Below are positions 43,181 through 49,309 of a DNA stretch of 64,000 nt, piece after piece. Origin of the DNA: Metaphire vulgaris (taxonomy: Eukaryota; Annelida; Clitellata; Crassiclitellata; Megascolecidae); NCBI GenBank assembly GCA_018105865.1, contig CM030862.1, positions 3,539,462-3,603,461 of the forward strand. The letters are read 5' to 3'. The position numbers and the translations under genes were made by a program. The stretch's first letter is position 1. Every line of letters starts with the position of its first letter. Under the pieces are notes generated by a model. The model was not told where the DNA came from. It was given only the letters and a program-made list of their open reading frames with translations, and did not search any database.

Positions 43181-44977
43181 ATATGAATATCCATGACACT
43201 CCAGAGATTTAACACTGTCGCCTTCCACGGAACTTTAACATAATAATAATAATAATAATAATAATAATTATAATGATTACAATGATAATAATAATTTTTA
43301 TTATTGTTGTTGTTATTATTATTAACACAATATATAACTTATTCATTTTATTCATTGAATGTTTAGTCCTGAATAATTACAGTTTCATGGGAATTTTAAA
43401 AATTTTTTGTGCTCAGACATTGGAAATAAATCGTCACTCATAAACGAGTGCTTTATTATAGACATGAAAAAATTCTGTTCATTTTCTGCTGTTCATTGAT
43501 ATATAATGTAAAAGTGCTTCTGTGAATTCTTTTGGACGATTTGCTTCTTTCCAGCTCCTTCGCTAAGTGGAGACCAAAGACAATTGGTGGAAATCATGGA
43601 AATGTATAAAACAAAAAATATTCGATCGCAGAAGTGGAGGCACTGTTTAGGCAATGGAAGCTTCAGTGCCAGTCTGCTTCTAATGTGAAATCTTTCAGGG
43701 ACAAGCAGGTCAGATTTGGATAACTCACCCATAGGCATAAACTTCTATTAGGCCTCTATAGGCTCAAGCCCCCACATTTTGAGAGGCTACCATAGAGAAG
43801 TGGGAAGGTATAGGGGTTGAGCCCCCCACTTTTTCATCCATGCTTACGTCAGTGGACTTACAAACCATCAATTATTAAAACTGCAACTAGAAGTTTATAG
43901 CCTTAAAAAATATTACGAAATTAATGCATGTAATCAGTGGCGGCTCTAGGATTTGGCAAGTGGGGGGCCGTTGGGGGGCAACTTCTAATCATGGGGGGCC
44001 AACCATTTGTTGTTTAATGTATGTAGCATTAAGTATAGGGTCCCAAATGGGGGGCCACTGGGGGGCCAGGCTCTCAATAGAGGGGGCACGGGCCCCCCCT
44101 GGCCCCCCGGTGGAGCCGCCACTGCATGTAATTAATTTATGAATTAATTAATATTCATTGAATGTGTGTAATTTTTGCAAAACATGTAAGCCAGGGCCTG
44201 TTTTAGGAAAAATTTGTCACTGCACACAGTGCACAGAACTCATAACTCATTTGTGGACATCAGCGCAAAAAAACAAGCAAAAAAGATCGTTCTGAAAATT
44301 TATCACTGCACTAAGCACGAAAAATGGCATTTTACCACTGCACATTTTCATTTTATCACTGCACATTTTGTGTATCACTGCACGTTAAAACAGGCCCTGA
44401 TGTAAGCCATTTGACTAAGTAAAGCTTTGTCTTTTCCTTAGGTCTAAGTTGTAATAGCTTTGCATCTTTGCATAGTGTTGTATTAGTCTTCCTGCTTATT
44501 TCTTTTGTTTTCTTTTTTTGGTTTGGTTTTGTGGTGGCAATTAATTGTCTTTTTTAGCTGCAGTTAATGCAAAATAAAGATATATGTATTTATTTTTATA
44601 TTGTTAGGAAACACTAAAGAAAATGAAAGAAGATGTAGTGAAAGCAAGAACACATGGAAATATATCAGCATATCAGGTAATAATGCCTTAGGCTTAGGAT
44701 TGTGTCCTTACAGAAGTTACATTTGATTCTGTTCGTGCCAAAGCCAGTGTCTTTCAATGTAACACTTTTTAAAAAAATTTGGATCAGTTAGACAATTAGA
44801 TTCAGGTGAAAAAGATTCTGATAGGATTTTGTTTGAAATTGTACAACTGTTGAAACAGCTCATTTATGTACAGCATTTGTGCAGCTGCTAAACTTTTATC
44901 ATGTTTTAATACTGTATTTTTAGACAAAACAACACAGCAGAGATGGAGCTCCAGAACTTCCACCAAGAACAAAATAG
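27948..44977 (+). CDS. PIK3AP1/BANK1-like: PIK3AP1/BANK1/Dof-type signalling adaptor (12 exons)
   Basis: This is a cytoplasmic scaffold of the BCAP/BANK1/Dof family, which couples receptors to PI3K or FGF/Ras signalling. Exons: 27948-28433, 32908-33058, 36104-36388, 39031-39233, 40028-40097, 40534-40566, 40656-40736, 41613-41696, 42803-42895, 43555-43708, 44608-44676, 44924-44977. Phases agree throughout except inside exon 10, which is one base short. The restored length would be about 587 aa. Exon 1 (residues 1-162) is the TIR-like segment (VVCFVLNKDADLWPTYIQTL ... AILFLLGVDEDDL). Exon 1 end to exon 3 form the DBB region (FKLVPNVARCE; YKNPYSFTCVAP; YSALSQIYVHQLSQLCGLLA). Exon 4 has the ankyrin-like LPTMLHFAAKHGLQELTAKL. 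Exons 10-11 (QLVEIMEMYK; AEVEALFRQWK) form the coiled-coil C-terminal region and the end is proline-rich. No YxxM p85-binding motif is visible. Confidence 0.88.
29056..29117. repeat. (ATT)n microsatellite
   Basis: Lies in the left arm of the inverted repeat. The complementary (AAT)n is at 29990-30037. Confidence 0.95.
29341..29931 (+). mobile_element. hAT-like bipartite element in the spacer of the inverted repeat
   Basis: CAGGGTCTCCCAAATATTTT at 29345, then CCAGGGATTCCTAAACTTTT at 29820, the two end-like motifs of this family. Parts of it resume at 30935-31105, after the right arm and LINE fragment. Confidence 0.7.
30540..30935 (-). mobile_element. CR1-type LINE, reverse-transcriptase C-terminal fragment
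   Basis: The minus strand encodes GDLIKTYKIMTGKVDMPYDR and STRGHKCKLFKQRVGQRKKF, the same protein region as 48105-48645. The AAT microsatellite at 30507-30532 is its 3' tail. Confidence 0.8.
31105..31260 (+). mobile_element. tRNA-derived SINE, family A, copy 2 (5' truncated)
   Basis: The B-box GGTTCGATTTC is followed by CCTAAGGTCAACTCAGCCTT, ACTCGCTAGATGGCGGCGGT and GCTGCGAGGTAAAACGTGGG. Confidence 0.75.
31407..31594. mobile_element. MITE, CAGTGGCGGCTC family, copy 3
   Basis: CAGTGGCGGCGCCACGG to TAGAGCCGCCGCTG, flanked by perfect 8-bp repeats GTCAAAGC. Confidence 0.93.
31653..31694. repeat. (AAT)n microsatellite
   Basis: Fourteen or so AAT units. Confidence 0.95.
31695..32850 (+). mobile_element. 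hAT-like bipartite element with duplicated 3' end
   Basis: It shares the interior of the CAGGGTTTCCCAAAC family. Two copies of the terminal GCGACCCACAGTTTGGGAAA end at about 32649 and 32840, separated by a related 190-bp block. Confidence 0.7.
32908..33058 (+). CDS. PIK3AP1/BANK1-like: Adaptor exon 2 (DBB)
   Basis: Acceptor TTTTATAG, donor CAG|GTAGGC, phase 0 to 1. It encodes SPTVITIFFDEPLTSAAKVE and on to SFTCVAP. Confidence 0.88.
33085..33495. mobile_element. MITE with GGGGCCATCCATAAATGACG ends
   Basis: GGGGCCATCCATAAATGACG (33089) is mirrored by GACGTCATTTATGGATGGCC (33474). The interior has further ACGTCATAACGCG stretches. A diverged relative is nested at 61827-62143. Confidence 0.8.
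33615..33807. mobile_element. MITE, CAGTGTTTTATCC family, copy
   Basis: CAGTGTTTTATCCAGACC to GGAGTCTCGATAAAACACTG, flanked by perfect 8-bp repeats ACTTTAAG. Confidence 0.93.
33860..34232. mobile_element. MITE with CAGGGGCGGCGC ends, duplicated with its flank
   Basis: The complete copy 34042-34232 runs CAGGGGCGGCGCTGGG to AGCGCCGCCCCTG between perfect repeats CAAGTTAG. A truncated right half (33860-33914) is followed by the same CAAGTTAGGCTGAGTTTGA flank. Confidence 0.85.
34521..34717. mobile_element. MITE, CAGTGGCGTAG family, copy 4
   Basis: CAGTGGCGTAGCCACGAGG to GCTGGCTACGCCACTG, flanked by CTTAACAC/GTTGACAC. Confidence 0.85.
34900..35708. mobile_element. hAT non-autonomous element with TAGAGATGTGCGGG ends
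   Basis: TAGAGATGTGCGGGTA to TACCCGCACATCCCTA, flanked by perfect 8-bp repeats TTATGTAC. Near both ends are arrays of TACCCGTACCCG units (long on the right). The interior matches 45418-46035 in reverse. Confidence 0.93.
35712..36020 (+). mobile_element. tRNA-derived SINE, family A, copy 3 (fragmented)
   Basis: CCTAAGGTCGACTCAGCCTT, CGCCAGATGGCGGTGGCAAC and GAAACGGAGATCAGCGCCGC correspond to the body of the copy at 21858. Confidence 0.65.
36104..36388 (+). CDS. PIK3AP1/BANK1-like: Adaptor exon 3 (DBB, second half)
   Basis: Acceptor CCCAATTGCAG, donor ACG|GTAATT. 285 nt from EHHECQTDVRVMVDG to FGIYRYCLNG. Confidence 0.9.
36533..36903. mobile_element. MITE, CAGNGGCGGTTCC family, copy 2
   Basis: CAGGGGCGGTTCCACCG to CTTGGAACCGCCACTG, flanked by TAAATCTT/TAAATCTG. 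Confidence 0.85.
36963..37169. mobile_element. MITE, CAGTGTTTAATC family, copy
   Basis: CAGTGTTTAATCTAGACTCC to TGGCTGGATTAAACCCTG, flanked by perfect 8-bp repeats GTCAACCC. It contains three GGGGGAACTGACAAAGCC units. Confidence 0.93.
37272..37311. repeat. (TG)n microsatellite
   Basis: About twenty TG units. Confidence 0.97.
37770..37925. mobile_element. MITE, CAGRGGCGTAGC family, copy 2
   Basis: CATGGGCGTAACCAGGAATT to GTCGCTATGCCCCTG, flanked by perfect 8-bp repeats CCCACTCC. Confidence 0.93.
38354..38655. mobile_element. MITE with CAGGGCTGGGAAA ends
   Basis: CAGGGCTGGGAAATATG to GGTTTTTCCAGCCCTG, with imperfect 8-bp flanks GCTTCAAG/GTTTCCAG. The interior has AAACCTGGG and its reverse. 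Confidence 0.8.
39031..39233 (+). CDS. PIK3AP1/BANK1-like: Adaptor exon 4 (ankyrin-like)
   Basis: Acceptor TATTTTTCAG, donor GTG|GTAACT. It encodes LPTMLHFAAKHGLQELTAKL and FLENFREV. A MITE (39253) begins 19 bases after the donor junction. Confidence 0.93.
39253..39434. mobile_element. MITE, CAGRGGCGTAGC family, copy 3
   Basis: CAGGGGTGTAGCCAGGAATT to GTCACTATGCCCCTG, flanked by perfect 8-bp repeats CTTTTGTG, immediately downstream of adaptor exon 4. Confidence 0.95.
39478..39615. repeat. Repeat shared with 25060-25215
   Basis: AATTCCTAGTCACTGCTTAC, then GCTGTCATTAACAT and TTACTTGGTTAGCATAAATA. Confidence 0.45.
39627..39796. mobile_element. MITE, CAGTGGCGGCTC family, copy 4
   Basis: AAGTGGCGGCTCCAGG to GCAGAACCGCCACTG, interior as in the other copies. 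The target repeats are diverged. Confidence 0.8.
40028..40097 (+). CDS. PIK3AP1/BANK1-like: Adaptor exon 5
   Basis: Acceptor AAATTGCAG, donor CAG|GTAAGT. Encodes NEGFDDLYVKCHGYVNAYGP. Confidence 0.88.
40534..40566 (+). CDS. PIK3AP1/BANK1-like: Adaptor exon 6 (micro-exon)
   Basis: 33 nt, acceptor CTTCAAAG, donor AAT|GTAAAA. Encodes acidic EEVDDEQCDSE. Placed by phase, so less certain than its neighbours. Confidence 0.6.
40656..40736 (+). CDS. PIK3AP1/BANK1-like: Adaptor exon 7 (GC donor)
   Basis: Acceptor TGAAGGAG. The alternative AG three bases earlier would create a TGA at the junction. The donor is CCAG|GCAAGA, a GC-AG intron. Encodes LSGYLRTRSHLLESTGKPDY and AVLYPP. Confidence 0.65.
41044..41204. 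mobile_element. Decayed MITE-like sequence
   Basis: CATTGGCATAACCCTAGG to TCCTGGTTATGCCCCTG, with the interior resembling 3246-3475 and 50757-50935. Confidence 0.5.
41613..41696 (+). CDS. PIK3AP1/BANK1-like: Adaptor exon 8
   Basis: Acceptor ATATTTTAG, donor CCG|GTAGGA. Encodes an acidic run, then DDEIYYMYVSSNARAST, a plausible phosphotyrosine site. Confidence 0.82.
42105..42500. repeat. (ACT/ACC)n array with an embedded MITE
   Basis: Trinucleotide units at 42232-42300 and 42476-42505 enclose a GC-rich element (AGGGCGCGATTTGTAGGG to CACAAATCGCACCCTG, 42301-42476). Confidence 0.85.
42497..43185. repeat. Inverted repeat flanking adaptor exon 9
   Basis: The left arm 42497-42565 (CATGCACTTGTTATGCATTC; AGACTAGAGGCTTTAAATAG) is the near-perfect reverse complement of 42979-43045. 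The (ACT)n array outside the left arm pairs with the (AGT)n array at 43040-43185. Confidence 0.9.
42803..42895 (+). CDS. PIK3AP1/BANK1-like: Adaptor exon 9
   Basis: Acceptor GTAATTTCAG, donor GAG|GTATGA. Encodes the Pro/Lys-rich linker GEVNTSQLPTASSATKKPNP. Inverted repeats flank it in both introns. Confidence 0.82.
43231..43330. repeat. (AAT)n / (ATT)n microsatellites
   Basis: Short AAT, AATG and ATT/GTT runs. Confidence 0.9.
43555..43708 (+). CDS. PIK3AP1/BANK1-like: Adaptor exon 10 (1-nt frameshift)
   Basis: Acceptor TCTTTCCAG, donor CAG|GTCAGA. The first half reads GDQRQLVEIMEMYK, and the second half reads YSIAEVEALFRQWKLQCQSA in another frame. The switch lies in the A-rich 43606-43620. 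The 154-nt length is one short of what the flanking phases need. Confidence 0.82.
43935..44124. mobile_element. MITE, CAGTGGCGGCTC family, copy 5
   Basis: CAGTGGCGGCTCTAGG to TGGAGCCGCCACTG, flanked by perfect 8-bp repeats CATGTAAT. Confidence 0.95.
44192..44399. mobile_element. MITE with CAGGGCCTGTTTTA ends
   Basis: CAGGGCCTGTTTTAGG to GTTAAAACAGGCCCTG, flanked by perfect 8-bp repeats ATGTAAGC. Several TTTATCACTGCACATTT units lie in the right half. Confidence 0.93.
44608..44676 (+). CDS. PIK3AP1/BANK1-like: Adaptor exon 11
   Basis: Acceptor ATTGTTAG, donor CAG|GTAATA. Encodes ETLKKMKEDVVKARTHGNIS. Confidence 0.85.
44924..44977 (+). CDS. PIK3AP1/BANK1-like: Adaptor exon 12 (stop)
   Basis: Acceptor GTATTTTTAG. 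Encodes TKQHSRDGAPELPPRTK and stop TAG, a proline-rich end with a possible SH3-binding LPPR. Confidence 0.82.
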   Translation, partial: TKQHSRDGAPELPPRTK

Positions 44978-45236
44978 TTTGCTAATTTGTAGAACAATTG
45001 ACAGTGTAAAGTAACTTCAAATGACAATGTTATTCCAAAATATTCCAAAATTCAGTGTAGACATGAATTCAGTCCGTCCATTTTAATTGAGTTACATTTC
45101 TCAGAGGTGCTGGATCTCCTTATTTTTCCTCCGGTCACAAAATTTCTTCACAACTTTTTTATTAATTTTAAACGAACATTTAGAGTACAGTTCATGTTTC
45201 TTTTCTTTTATGTGCATGCAAAGTGCTAAAGTAAAC

Positions 45237-45242
45237 AATAAA
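45237..45242 (+). terminator. Polyadenylation signal of the adaptor gene
   Basis: AATAAA lies 260 bases after the stop codon, before the next repeat block. Confidence 0.5.
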
Positions 45243-45417
45243 AGATCATACCGAATAAAAAGTACGTTCCGGATCAGATGCCAGACGTTCCAGATCTCTT
45301 GCCAGACATCCCGGATCAGAGATCCGGCAAGATCCGACTCAATTTAACCCCTGCATGATTTTTTCATTTAGACACAAAAGCAGGAATTATTAGCTAGTTG
45401 ATCCATCTGTATTAGAC

Positions 45418-46035
45418 ACTAGAGATATGCGGGTATACCCGTACCCGCAGGTACACACCCTACCCATACCCCCGGGTATGGGTAGGGTAGGGTACACATT
45501 GTACAGGTCGGGTACAGGTATAGCACTACGGGTACTGGTATACCTGTTTTTACCCGTAAAACAGGTATACCTGTTTTTACCCATATTTTCATTCTCACTA
45601 CTATAGCAAATTAGCAATGCAGTAATAGAAAAAATATTATTGAGTAAAGTGTATTAGTGTAGTGTAATGTAATGTAATGTAATTAGCTATTTATATTGCG
45701 CCTAATCAATCAATGTTAGCAAGCGCATTACAATTAATGTCAATTATGTCAATTATTATAATAACTTGTATATTGCATTCAGTTTGTCAGACAGTTACAG
45801 TTATATGTCACTGCATGCATTTTACTTACTGAAAACATGAAGGAAATATATTGGCATCATCTGACGTTATCAGTTAAGTAGCAAACAATAATCAAACGTA
45901 AAATAATTGCAATGGTGTCCTGAAGTGATAATGTTCCTTTGGTAAATTGTTTTGTGGTTTAACTTCAGCTCCAATGCCTTCTCATAGCTAAACTATATCT
46001 ACTAAATAATTTAAACAGGCCCATCAAGTTTTTCC
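45418..46035. mobile_element. hAT non-autonomous element, TAGAGATRTGCGGG family, truncated copy
   Basis: ACTAGAGATATGCGGGTATA with TACCCGTACCCGC arrays, then the interior of 34900-35708 in reverse orientation (AATTAGCAATGCAGTAATAG). The far end is missing where the LINE fragment begins. Confidence 0.8.
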
Positions 46036-46440
46036 AGTCCTTGTCCAACATTATTGCAAGGAGCCTATAGTTACCTCCTTCGAAACTTTCTGTAGAAACA
46101 AACAAATGCTCGACCAGGTCTTCATCTGCAATAGTTCTCTCTCACATACCCATACAGTTCTTGGTTCTCATGCCTTCTCTGGCCGCCCCAAGCTCTGGAA
46201 CTCATTGTCTCAGCCTCATGTGTGCATTGGAAATTCATTACAGATGCTTAGAAAAGATTAAAACCCTATCTTTTTGACTTGGCTTATCCACCATAGACTG
46301 TCACCTGTTTGTCCGGGCGGATACCCTGGATATGACCTGGGTCTTAAATGATTTTGATTTGGTGTGCCATCGGTTGATGCGCCTGTGCATTTAGGTGGCG
46401 CTATAAAAATTCAAGATTAGATTATTAGGTAATAGATTAT
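46036..46440 (+). mobile_element. L2/CR1-type LINE 3' fragment
   Basis: Degraded ORF end (CTCTGGAACTCATTGTCTCA, from a W-N-S-L motif) and a 3' tail TGTGCCATCGGTTGATGCGC, GGCGCTATAAAAATTCAAG. Confidence 0.65.
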
Positions 46441-46536
46441 ATTATAGGAATAAAAGCAGATTTTATGACAAATCTTTAACGATCAACTTACCCATCTATT
46501 AATCTATTATTTTACAACGACGTAGAACTTATATAA

Positions 46537-47010
46537 ATTTAAATGGGTGTCCCGTCACTTCCTGGACCGTCACTTCCTGGACCGTCACTTCCTGGACCGT
46601 CACTTCCTGGACCGTTCCTAATGTTCTATCTTTTATGTGTATGTAAACAAGTGTATACACTATGATATACAAATCGTTGTGATCTGCAATAATACTTAGA
46701 ATTACTTACTTAGAATATATAATATAGAAATTCAAGATATTTTACTTACTTCCTTACAAAGTAAGCAGTGGACCAGTGACGCAGAGTATAACTATTCAAA
46801 TTTTGAACCGTTGGATTACGGTTATTTTTTACCGCCTACACTGGGCGGAGGGGTCAAAAACTGCCCAAAAATTGTTGACACAATGGACAGCCCCCAACCT
46901 ACCTACCTACCTACCTATCTACCTATTTACTTCCATTTATAATGACGGTCCAGGAAGTGACGGTCCAGGAAGTGACGTCCAGGAAGTGACAGGGAACCAT
47001 TTAAATGACA
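46537..47010. mobile_element. Foldback-like element with 15-bp tandem termini
   Basis: Four to five TCACTTCCTGGACCG units at 46553-46615 face three GGTCCAGGAAGTGAC units at 46948-46990. The outermost bases are also inverted: TTTAAATGGGTGTCCCGTCA with TGACAGGGAACCATTTAAAT. Confidence 0.88.
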
Positions 47011-47299
47011 TCAATAACGGTTTCCTTTAATGATAGCCTATTATCTTCATTTACGAGTGAACGGATTAACACTGACTTACCCATTAGATAACATTATCTT
47101 GATGTTGTTGCAAGACAGATCAGACGGAAGCACCACTGGCCCTCTTGTAACACCAACATCTTATTTATTGCGACTAGGAGTTTGAGGGGCATCGTGAGTT
47201 CAAGAGCGGGGCCTGGGGCTAAGCCCCAGCAGCATAAATCTCGAAAATATATTTAGGCCTTGAGCTATGGTGTCTTCAGTCTATCATTTATAAACCTTC

Positions 47300-47520
47300 C
47301 TGTTTCTTAAATCAGCCTAGCTGTAACAACCTATCACTGCCCTTCGGATATTGAATTGATTGTGACCTTTTTATTATTTTAAGAATGGGCAAAATTGTAA
47401 TACAACTGAGATTTAGAAATCCACGAGATTTTACTTACTTACTTACTTATGGTGCATACTTTAAAGATTGTGATTTACTACTGAATGGGCAAAACTGTAA
47501 TATAACTGAGTAGACCTATA
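47300..47520 (+). mobile_element. LINE 3' tail
   Basis: ATCCACGAGATTTTACTTAC with (TTAC)n, preceded by a degraded GGGCAAAATTGTAATACAAC block that recurs at 47485. Confidence 0.5.
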
Positions 47521-47611
47521 TCGATTCTGTTGACAATCACCCCACCCTTCGAAAATTTTTCCAGCGGTTGTTCAGTGTTCACAAATCCCATGAGTAGTCC
47601 CAGCTGAATAT

Positions 47612-47688
47612 CGTCATCATCATCGTCGTCGTCGCCGTACCACCGTCATCATCGTCATCATCGTCATGGTCATCATCATCATCACCAC

Positions 47689-47747
<59 letters not shown>

Positions 47748-47752
47748 ACAAC
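47612..47752. repeat. (CAT)n trinucleotide array
   Basis: CAT/CGT units for about 140 bases. The Asp- or Ile-rich frames through it are artefacts. Confidence 0.97.
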
Positions 47753-48104
47753 AGCAACAACATCCTCATTAACTATAGCGCTATAAAATCTAGGGTTATT
47801 CGCCATTTCCTGTTTCTGAGAAAGATCAATTTAGTAAGTTTTGGCAATTAAATTGCTTATTTCTTTATTATTTATTTCTGCTTGTTAAATCTGTTACCGC
47901 AGTCGATTAGTTTCGCGTTGTGCTCACTTTTATTCGATTAAAATTTTTATTTGGTTCGATTAAAGAAAATTTGAGATGGCTGACCCTTCCGTGGTCATGC
48001 TGAGACGTTGTGAAGCCATGCTCTTCTGTTTCTGAATGCTACACGTTTGGCGCATGTGACAGTTTGCCCACAGTGTGGGCGTTTGGCCCTATTCTGTTTC
48101 TGAG

Positions 48105-48645
48105 CAGAGTGAGCAGAGAGAAGGATGTAATAATAAGACTTTACAAGACATTGGTACGTCCACATTTAGAGTATTGTGTTCAAGCATGGTGTCCATTCCT
48201 GAAGAAAGACATAGAGACCTTAGAAAGAGTACAACACAGAGCAACAAAAATGATCAAAGGATACCATAAACTAACCCATGAGGAAAGGCTAAAATACTGT
48301 GGACTGACAACCCTGGAAAAAAGGAGAGAGAGGGAATTTGATTGAGACATACAAAATACTAACAAAGTGGAAATGCCAAGAGAAAGGTTTTTTTACAATG
48401 AAGCAGGATGATCGAACCAGAGGACACAGCATGAAACTGTTCAAGAAACGGGTTGGGAATAAACAGCACTGGGTGGACAGATGGAATGAACTGGATGAGG
48501 GGATAGTAACGGCTACAACTGTAAATGAGTTCAAAATAAATCTCAGTAGTTTAGGATATTAGATTGGACGGGAACAACAGTGGTTCTTACACAGGGCAGT
48601 CCCTACTGAACCACTTTGAACCTTGTTATATTATATTATATTATT
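48105..48645 (+). mobile_element. CR1-type LINE, reverse-transcriptase C-terminal fragment
   Basis: Encodes [20 protein letters not shown] with [40 protein letters not shown] and [12 protein letters not shown]. After one frameshift it continues [31 protein letters not shown] and WNELDEG. A (TATAT)n tail ends it. Confidence 0.88.
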
Positions 48646-48859
48646 CTCTCTGTAAAATTGAAGCTATTTATCCAATTCTCTGTTTGAATCCGTTTCAAAT
48701 CTTATATTCGTAAAAATAAGGTTCTTGCATTTTTGGAACTTGACCTGAGAGGCTGTTGGGAAATTATCAGAAAATAATACTTTGCCATTTAAGAATGCTA
48801 GTTTGTGTCTTTGTTTGGTCTCTCATTGTCTTTTATATTGACTTGTCGTCTGAACGTAC

Positions 48860-49085
48860 AGGGTGTCACGACAATCTACTTTACAGACATTTTTGTCTAG
48901 GGGTAGGGCACAAAAGTCTGTAAGTCTAATACAATATCTGGGCTGGGGTTAGCGTTAGGGTTTGGTTTAGGTTAGGGTTAGTGTTAGGGTTAGGGTAATT
49001 GTTAGGGTTAGGTTAGGGCATCGTAGTAGACCTATTGTCGGTAGACCAAAAGTCTGTAGACGAATTGTAGACGAATTGTCGCGGA
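48860..49085. repeat. Inverted-repeat element with telomere-like core
   Basis: TTAGGG-type units (GGTTAGGGTTAGTGTTAGGG, 48948-49018) sit between inverted arms (CACGACAATCTACTTTACAG on the left; AAAAGTCTGTAGACGAATTG with GTCGCGG on the right). It ends about 90 bases before the importin start codon. Confidence 0.65.
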
Positions 49086-49174
49086 ACCGTAAATGCGGGC
49101 AGCTGCTTATGGCCTGAAACTATGCATAGCTTAACTTTCTTCATCTTCATGTCTGCCAGGTAACACCTGCAAAA

Positions 49175-49309
49175 ATGTCTGCCGATAGCCCGAATGCAGC
49201 CGCAAATCGCTTGAAAGCATACAAAAACAAAGGACTTGATTTGGAAGAATTGCGCAGGCAGCGCGAAGAGGAAGGCGTACAACTCCGCAAGCAGAAAAGA
49301 GACGAACAG
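49175..49309 (+). CDS. KPNA: Importin alpha exon 1 (IBB domain)
   Basis: ATG at 49175 in GCAAAAATGT context. 45 codons, donor CAG|GTAATT. Residues 1-45. Confidence 0.94.

Noticed and set aside
47579..47851. Poly-Asp and poly-Ile proteins on opposite strands
   Set aside because: Translations of the (CAT)n array only.
48010..48562. Two overlapping plus-strand ORFs that might be a host gene
   Set aside because: The encoded motifs ([37 protein letters not shown]) are the C-terminal end of CR1-type LINE reverse transcriptase, frameshifted and followed by a repeat tail.
49151..49175. Use of the upstream ATGTCTGCCAGG as the importin start
   Set aside because: That frame meets TAA after four codons. 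The ATG at 49175 opens the conserved IBB frame.
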